From an uncultured Paracoccaceae bacterium (GTDB lineage: Bacteria; Pseudomonadota; Alphaproteobacteria; Rhodobacterales; Rhodobacteraceae), in contig CALHST010000020.1 in assembly GCA_938038825.1 (NCBI GenBank), forward strand, positions 1 through 9,914: a stretch of DNA of 9,914 nucleotides, given 5' to 3'. Under the pieces are notes generated by a model, which saw only the letters and a list, made by a program, of their open reading frames with translations, was not told the DNA's origin and did not search any database. Position 1 is the stretch's first letter. Each line of letters begins with the position of its first letter. This document shows, one piece after another, positions 6,060-9,914 of the stretch. Made by a program: the position numbers and the translations under genes.

Positions 6060-6093
6060 AAAAACGGCCCCTCATATTGAGGAGCCGTTTTTT
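6060..6093. terminator. bidirectional intrinsic terminator
   Basis: ACGGC (6064-6068) pairs with GCCGT (6084-6088), and CCTCA (6070-6074) with TGAGG (6078-6082), around a TAT loop with one C-A mismatch. AAAA before the stem and TTTTT after it provide a U-tract for both strands. It ends the purA-DUF2842 transcript on the plus strand and the acidic-protein transcript on the minus strand, whose stop is 21 bp away. Confidence 0.92.
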
Positions 6094-6113
6094 GTTTGTG
6101 TCACATTTTCAGA

Positions 6114-8492
6114 TTACCCTGCAGCGCGTTGATCCGGCTGAAAACCAATGTCGTCAGATACTTTGAAACGACCACCTTTGATTTTTGAAATTTTACCAGA
6201 GCGAAGCAACTGGCCAAAGGACCGCAATCCGTCTTCGCGGGTAAAGCCTTCGGCACCGACCTGACGAACTTTGGTCATCAGTTGTGGGCGCGAGAATTGG
6301 TCGCGACCTTCTACGAAGCTTAGGTATGACGCTGCGGCTTCAAGAAGATCGGACAGCTCGGTTGCGCCTTGCGCTTGTGCATATTCTGCAAAGCTTCCGT
6401 CTTGGCCCGATGTCGCGTCGGCTTCTGCTGCCACGCGGCGTGGTGCAACAGGGCCTTCTGGCATGTCGCTTTCGTCGATCCGTTGTTCTGCGACCAACTT
6501 CAAAGGCGCCGGGCGTGCGGTCTGATTTCGGTCTGCCTGACCTTCAGAACCTGAAGCAGAGGGGCGACGTGGTTTCACAGCTTCGGCGAGGTCCGTACGG
6601 TATGCACCGTCATCCTCTTCGCTGTTGGCTTCTTTGCTAAGCTTGTCGTCTGCCTTTGTGGCTGCAACCGCGGCCCGCAGATGGCTGAATGCGTTCCGTC
6701 TGTTAGAGCTTTCGGGTTCATCCATTTGGCTATCAGCTTCCGCCATAAGACGGTCCAGCTCGGCTTCATCACCGCTGGGCATGTCTTCCAGGATACGCGC
6801 GCTTGGCGCGTCTTCTTCGACCACGCTGTCTTCTGCCACAGTTTCTTGGACGTCAGACAACTCTGCCTCTACGTCAGCCAAAGCGCGCATCAGATCATCT
6901 TCGTCTTCTGGGCTTAGCGTGCTTTCTTGTGCAACAGACGCCTCGACACTGTCTTCTTCGACTTCGTAATCATCCAAAGCACCGTTTTCCAAGGCGGTCT
7001 CAAGATCTTCGCGCTTCACACTGATGACTCTGCCGCGCAGATGCGCGTCGTCTTCTTCGGTGTCCAATGTGGCAGCAATCAAATCGTCAGCATCATCATC
7101 GTCGTCGCCGTCTTCATCCAAGTTCGCAAAGTCAGATTCGTCGAATGTGATGTCATCGCCGTCGTCTTCAAAGGCATCGACCATTGCGCCGTTCGTAGAC
7201 GCGTTTGAGATCATCTCGAAATCGTCTTCGGCATCATCCTCTTCTCCCAATTGAGAGATCAGTGCGCTCAGCTCGTCTTCAGTCTCGTCCGCAGTCGCTT
7301 CGTCTTCTGCAGTTGCCTCTTCTTGTGGGTTCGGCATGTCAAATTCGTCGACCGTGTCCACGTCGGACACATCGTTTTCAAGTGCGTCAAATGAAATCGG
7401 GGTGTCATCTGCAGCTTCGAATTCTTCTGCGTGTTCGTCTTCGGAATACCCATCAGAGGAGGCGCGGTTCTTTGCAACAACCGCGCGGATGCGTTGAAGT
7501 TTTGCAGCGATTGATGTCGCCGCGCCAGCGACCGGAGCAGCCGCAGCCATGGCCGGCGCAAATTCAGCTTCCTGAACAGGCGTTGGATCCGCTTCCATGT
7601 CTTCTTCAAAGACTTCGTATGCGTCGGGGTCTTCTGCGTCGTCAGAAGCCGCTGCGATGTCGTCTGACCCTTCGTCGTTGTCAGAAGCGTCCACATCGTC
7701 CGAGCTGTTAAGTGCGCTCAGGATCATGGCGTCAGTGTCATCTGCCGCGTCTTGGACGTCATCTTCCGACGCGTCATCATTAGAAACGTCTGCATCCGCG
7801 ACGTCGATCTCTGCTGCGGCGTCTTCCATGACCGCGTCCTCTTCGGACGCATCGTCATGTGCCTCAGCCTCAAGGGTCACTGCGTCTTCCGCTGTTTCCT
7901 GTGATTCGAGAAGAACGGAAGAGATGGCTGCATCAGCGTCATCCGCTGCCTGCGCGTCCTCTGCGTCTGCCGCCTGCACGTCTTCTTCAATTTCCGCGAC
8001 AACAACGTCTTCAACAACAGGAGCGTCTTCGGCAACGATGTCTTGTTCAGCAACGATGTCTTGGATGTCTTCCGCCTGTGCGTCGCTATCGGACGCATCA
8101 GCCGCAATGTCTTCAACGTCGGTTGTGGAGTCTTCTGCGATATCGTCTTCAGGTGCGACTTCTGCAGCGTCATCCTCGGTCAGGGCGTCTGCCGCGGAGA
8201 CTGCAACAGTGGCCGTTGCTGCGATTGCGGCTGTAGATGCCGCCGCGCGCAGGTGAATGCCATCGTCGTTGGTTTTCGCTTCGACTTGCTGCGTGATGCC
8301 GCGTTCGGCGATTCGCGCCAACATGTCTGCATCAGGCTGCGGGGGTTCCGCGCCGAAATAGCGATCTTCCTGTGCCAGGTCGCGGAAATACTCCGCAATC
8401 GCTTTCATTGTTTCAAAACTGTCCTCGAACCCTTCAAGGGTGCAAGAGAATGTCCCATAAGAGACTGTGAGAATTTTGTTGTTACTCATCAT
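6114..8492 (-). CDS. 792-residue acidic, largely disordered protein with conserved-looking ends
   Basis: I recognise the general type, a Rhodobacterales conserved hypothetical protein, but know no function. Residues 1-82 look folded (KILTVSYGTFSCTLEGF, then an aromatic-rich helix through RDLAQEDRYFGAEPP). Residues 83-595 are dominated by Asp, Glu and Ala, with a run of five Asp at 463-467, and are almost certainly disordered. Two basic islands interrupt the acid: AAKLQRIRAVVAKNR (329-343) and RRNAFSHLRAAVAATK (598-613). Residues 695-780 look folded again: helices about 711-727, 734-744 and 750-764, then GKISKIKGGRFKVSD (766-780), like the wing of a winged-helix domain. The protein has one Cys (17), no Trp, and no signal peptide or membrane helix. 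Starts at 8492 or 8489 are both possible; AGAGGA lies ten bases before the first. It appears to be a single-gene unit ended by a terminator. Low-complexity acid content could mislead similarity-based naming. Confidence 0.88.
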   Translation of the reverse strand: MMSNNKILTVSYGTFSCTLEGFEDSFETMKAIAEYFRDLAQEDRYFGAEPPQPDADMLARIAERGITQQVEAKTNDDGIHLRAAASTAAIAATATVAVSAADALTEDDAAEVAPEDDIAEDSTTDVEDIAADASDSDAQAEDIQDIVAEQDIVAEDAPVVEDVVVAEIEEDVQAADAEDAQAADDADAAISSVLLESQETAEDAVTLEAEAHDDASEEDAVMEDAAAEIDVADADVSNDDASEDDVQDAADDTDAMILSALNSSDDVDASDNDEGSDDIAAASDDAEDPDAYEVFEEDMEADPTPVQEAEFAPAMAAAAPVAGAATSIAAKLQRIRAVVAKNRASSDGYSEDEHAEEFEAADDTPISFDALENDVSDVDTVDEFDMPNPQEEATAEDEATADETEDELSALISQLGEEDDAEDDFEMISNASTNGAMVDAFEDDGDDITFDESDFANLDEDGDDDDDADDLIAATLDTEEDDAHLRGRVISVKREDLETALENGALDDYEVEEDSVEASVAQESTLSPEDEDDLMRALADVEAELSDVQETVAEDSVVEEDAPSARILEDMPSGDEAELDRLMAEADSQMDEPESSNRRNAFSHLRAAVAATKADDKLSKEANSEEDDGAYRTDLAEAVKPRRPSASGSEGQADRNQTARPAPLKLVAEQRIDESDMPEGPVAPRRVAAEADATSGQDGSFAEYAQAQGATELSDLLEAAASYLSFVEGRDQFSRPQLMTKVRQVGAEGFTREDGLRSFGQLLRSGKISKIKGGRFKVSDDIGFQPDQRAAG
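8032..8063. repeat. 14-bp direct repeat, 18-bp period, inside the acidic-protein gene
   Basis: GCAACGATGTCTTG occurs at 8032-8045 and again at 8050-8063. The 18-bp period is six codons and encodes the doubled DIVAE in DIVAEQDIVAED (residues 145-156). It looks like a small in-frame tandem duplication, suggesting that the acidic region grows by local repeats. Confidence 0.7.
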
Positions 8493-8538
8493 CGGATGCT
8501 CGTCCTCTGCAAACCTGCAAAGCTGTGTTTACCATGGT

Positions 8539-8557
8539 GGCCGCGTCAAAAGCGGCC
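8539..8557. repeat. inverted repeat GGCCGC-N7-GCGGCC in the divergent gap
   Basis: GGCCGC (8539-8544) and GCGGCC (8552-8557) are perfect inverted copies with a 7-base spacer, GTCAAAA. It lies about 50 bp before the start of the acidic-protein gene. Read on the minus strand, the spacer contains TTTTGAC, part of a possible -35 box (TTGACG). It could be an operator over that promoter or a leader hairpin. No convincing -10 follows. Confidence 0.4.
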
Positions 8558-8595
8558 CGAATCTGTGCCGTGAACGGTATCATTTCTAGGCGAGA

Positions 8596-8613
8596 GTATG
8601 TCAGAATACATAC
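8596..8613. repeat. inverted repeat GTATGT-N6-ACATAC before the thiamine diphosphokinase gene
   Basis: GTATGT (8596-8601) and ACATAC (8608-8613) form a perfect 6+6 inverted repeat with the spacer CAGAAT, ending 17 bp before the ATG. Its AT-rich, dyad form fits a protein operator better than an RNA terminator. It directly precedes the ribosome binding site AAAGGTG (8614-8620). Confidence 0.4.
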
Positions 8614-8630
8614 AAAGGTGTTAATTTGCC

Positions 8631-9326
8631 ATGATTCAGTACATTGTTTCATCATCGGAACCAATCACTCTTGTTGGTGCCGGGGCTTTGGGGCCTGATG
8701 ATTTGGCCATCGCAATGGCCCTAGCCCCGCGACTCGTAGCAGCAGATGGGGGCGGTGACAAAGCCCTGCAAGCAGGTCATATGCCAGACGCGGTCATTGG
8801 CGACTTTGATAGCATAAGCCCGCGTGTACAGGCAGAAATACCGCAAAATCGACGTCACCACATAGCAGAGCAAGACTCGACCGACTTTGAAAAGGCACTG
8901 ACCCGTATAGATGCCCCTTTGCTGATTGGGGTGGGCTTTATGGGGGCGCGCGTGGATCACCAATTGGCGGCTTTGCATGTGCTTTTTGAGTATGCGCACA
9001 GGCCGGTGATTCTTTTGTCGGATTATGAAGCAATCCTGCATTGTCCTCCGGTTCTGGAGGTGACTGTTCCAAAGCAGTCAACGGTATCGCTGTTTCCCTT
9101 GGCCACAGTTACTGGTCACAGCACTGGTCTAGAGTGGCCAATAGATGGTCTTGTTATGGCACCGGGTCGCCAAGTCGGAACATCAAACCGCGCAATCGAA
9201 ACGCAGGTTCGATTAACTATGCAGGGGCGCGGGATGATTGGTTTGTTTCCAAGGGCCGCTTTGGGTTCATTGGTTCAGGCGTTGACGACGCACGCGTCAG
9301 GTCACGCGCCATGGCCTGCTCTCTGA
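8631..9326 (+). CDS. thiN: Thiamine diphosphokinase
   Basis: This enzyme transfers pyrophosphate from ATP to thiamine, giving the cofactor thiamine diphosphate, in the cytoplasm. The 231-residue product shows the family motifs in order: AADGGGDKAL (37-46), VIGDFDSIS (55-63) with the metal-binding aspartates, EQDSTDFEKAL (80-90), and MGARVDHQLA (104-113). The C-terminal beta domain contains SLFPL (153-157) and GTSNRA (183-188), the usual thiamine-side segment. The start at 8631 follows AAAGGTG with ten-base spacing. There is no TPP riboswitch upstream. The last 36 codons overlap, tail to tail, the 3' end of the transporter gene on the other strand. The symbol thiN follows common use for this family and was not verified. 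Confidence 0.92.
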   Translation: MIQYIVSSSEPITLVGAGALGPDDLAIAMALAPRLVAADGGGDKALQAGHMPDAVIGDFDSISPRVQAEIPQNRRHHIAEQDSTDFEKALTRIDAPLLIGVGFMGARVDHQLAALHVLFEYAHRPVILLSDYEAILHCPPVLEVTVPKQSTVSLFPLATVTGHSTGLEWPIDGLVMAPGRQVGTSNRAIETQVRLTMQGRGMIGLFPRAALGSLVQALTTHASGHAPWPAL

Positions 9327-9914
9327 AGACCACGTAAAGCCCTGCTGCGATTGTGATCAGAATGCCAACAGACGCCAAAGTGTTGGGAAGGTCTTTGAAA
9401 ACAACCCATCCCAACAAGGTCGCAAAGGGGATTTCAAGATACTGCATCGGCGCAAGTGTGGCGGATGGCGCAAAGCGCAGGGACCATGTCATCAGCAAAT
9501 GCGCGACTGTCCCCAGCAAACCAATGGTAACCAGCAAGGTGATTTCATAGGAGCTGGGGGCAATGATGTCGAAGATCTGAAGGCCGCTGCCCTGGGCCAG
9601 CAACAAGACGGGCGCCATGATGATCACTGCCATCATGCCTGACACGGCTTGCAGCCCGATGGGATCCGTTTCTTTCGCAATTTGGCGGGTGACCAAGATA
9701 AAGACCGAGAAGTTGATCGCCACAACCACAGGCCACAAAGCTGGCCAGCCAATCTCTGCAAAAGACGGCTGGATCACCAGAAGCGTGCCAATGAAACCCA
9801 CAATGCACCCAATCAACCGGCGGCTGCCGACCTCTTCATGCAGTACGTATTTGCCAAGAACCAACATGATAAACGGCATAACAAACGCAATGGCGACTGC
9901 ATCCGCCAAGGGCA
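9217..9914 (-). CDS. EamA/DMT-family transporter, N-terminus off the right edge (partial)
   Basis: This is an inner-membrane carrier of the drug/metabolite transporter superfamily, normally about 290-300 residues in ten helices from two EamA repeats. The visible 232 codons start inside the first repeat: PLADAVAIAFVMPF, then LHEEVGSRRLIGCIVGFIG with the conserved Glu before the helix, ending LLVIQPSF. The complete second repeat closes with PMQYLEIPFATLLGWVVFKD and GILITIAAGLYVVFREQ. A roughly 30-residue hydrophilic tail follows and lies entirely in the overlap with the thiamine diphosphokinase gene. The substrate cannot be told from sequence. The TTG at 9909 is not a start, since the frame continues beyond the window. 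A thiamine-related substrate is possible from the neighbour alone but unsupported. Confidence 0.9.
   Translation of the reverse strand, partial: PLADAVAIAFVMPFIMLVLGKYVLHEEVGSRRLIGCIVGFIGTLLVIQPSFAEIGWPALWPVVVAINFSVFILVTRQIAKETDPIGLQAVSGMMAVIIMAPVLLLAQGSGLQIFDIIAPSSYEITLLVTIGLLGTVAHLLMTWSLRFAPSATLAPMQYLEIPFATLLGWVVFKDLPNTLASVGILITIAAGLYVVFREQAMARDLTRASSTPEPMNPKRPLETNQSSRAPA

Noticed and set aside
7597..8256. 219-codon Ser/Ala-rich plus-strand open frame, and a 72-178 codon set nearby
   Set aside because: It is the mirror image of the Asp/Ala/Glu-rich coding sequence on the minus strand; GTC and GAC codons read as Ser/Asp-type repeats in antisense. No ribosome binding site or recognisable protein.
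8493..8630. TPP riboswitch upstream of thiamine diphosphokinase
   Set aside because: No CTGAGA-type core or the expected helices are visible in the 138-bp gap.
8482..8664. 60-codon minus-strand frame spanning the divergent gap before the acidic protein
   Set aside because: It overlaps the starts of both real genes, lacks a ribosome binding site and resembles nothing known to me.
1..9914. CRISPR array, insertion sequence, prophage or integrase
   Set aside because: No spaced direct repeats, transposase or recombinase motifs, or terminal inverted repeats with target duplications were seen.

Overview
The window looks like a piece of chromosome from a marine alphaproteobacterium of the Rhodobacteraceae (roseobacter group). 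The basis is the secG-pyrG pair, the DUF2842-type and DUF6524-like small membrane proteins, a roseobacter-style hairpin plus GGTATTTTTGACC element, and the moderately GC-rich codon use. This placement is inference from gene content and style, not from a database search. No phage, transposon, CRISPR array, rRNA or tRNA was seen. No gene-free stretch exceeds about 160 bp.

Layout, left to right. (1) Minus strand: CTP synthase pyrG, cut by the left edge and missing its last ~55 residues. Upstream of it on the same strand is secG, the small SecYEG translocon subunit. (2) Plus strand, divergent from secG: a compact three-gene cobalt-type nitrile hydratase operon (alpha, beta, accessory protein/metallochaperone), with both junctions overlapping as ATGA. 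A hairpin-rich region follows. (3) Minus strand: a four-helix membrane protein (DUF6524-like) overlapping a 65-residue CxC protein of unknown function. (4) Plus strand, divergent: purA (adenylosuccinate synthetase), followed 9 bp later by a DUF2842-type two-helix membrane protein, ending in a strong bidirectional terminator. (5) Minus strand: a 792-residue, extremely acidic, Ala/Asp/Glu-rich protein with conserved-looking folded ends. (6) Plus strand, divergent: thiamine diphosphokinase, whose 3' end overlaps by 110 bp the 3' end of a convergent EamA/DMT transporter that runs off the right edge.

How it works together: most of the window is housekeeping (CTP and AMP synthesis, protein export, thiamine diphosphate formation). 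The nitrile hydratase operon is the catabolic insert. It encodes both enzyme subunits and the dedicated cobalt-loading partner, but no amidase, nitrilase, aldoxime dehydratase or cobalt transporter lies within view. The least explained object is the 792-residue acidic protein, with its repeated short hydrophobic modules and two basic islands. I saw no clear sign of an entirely new system. The acidic protein, the CxC small protein and the tail-to-tail gene overlap are the best places to look.
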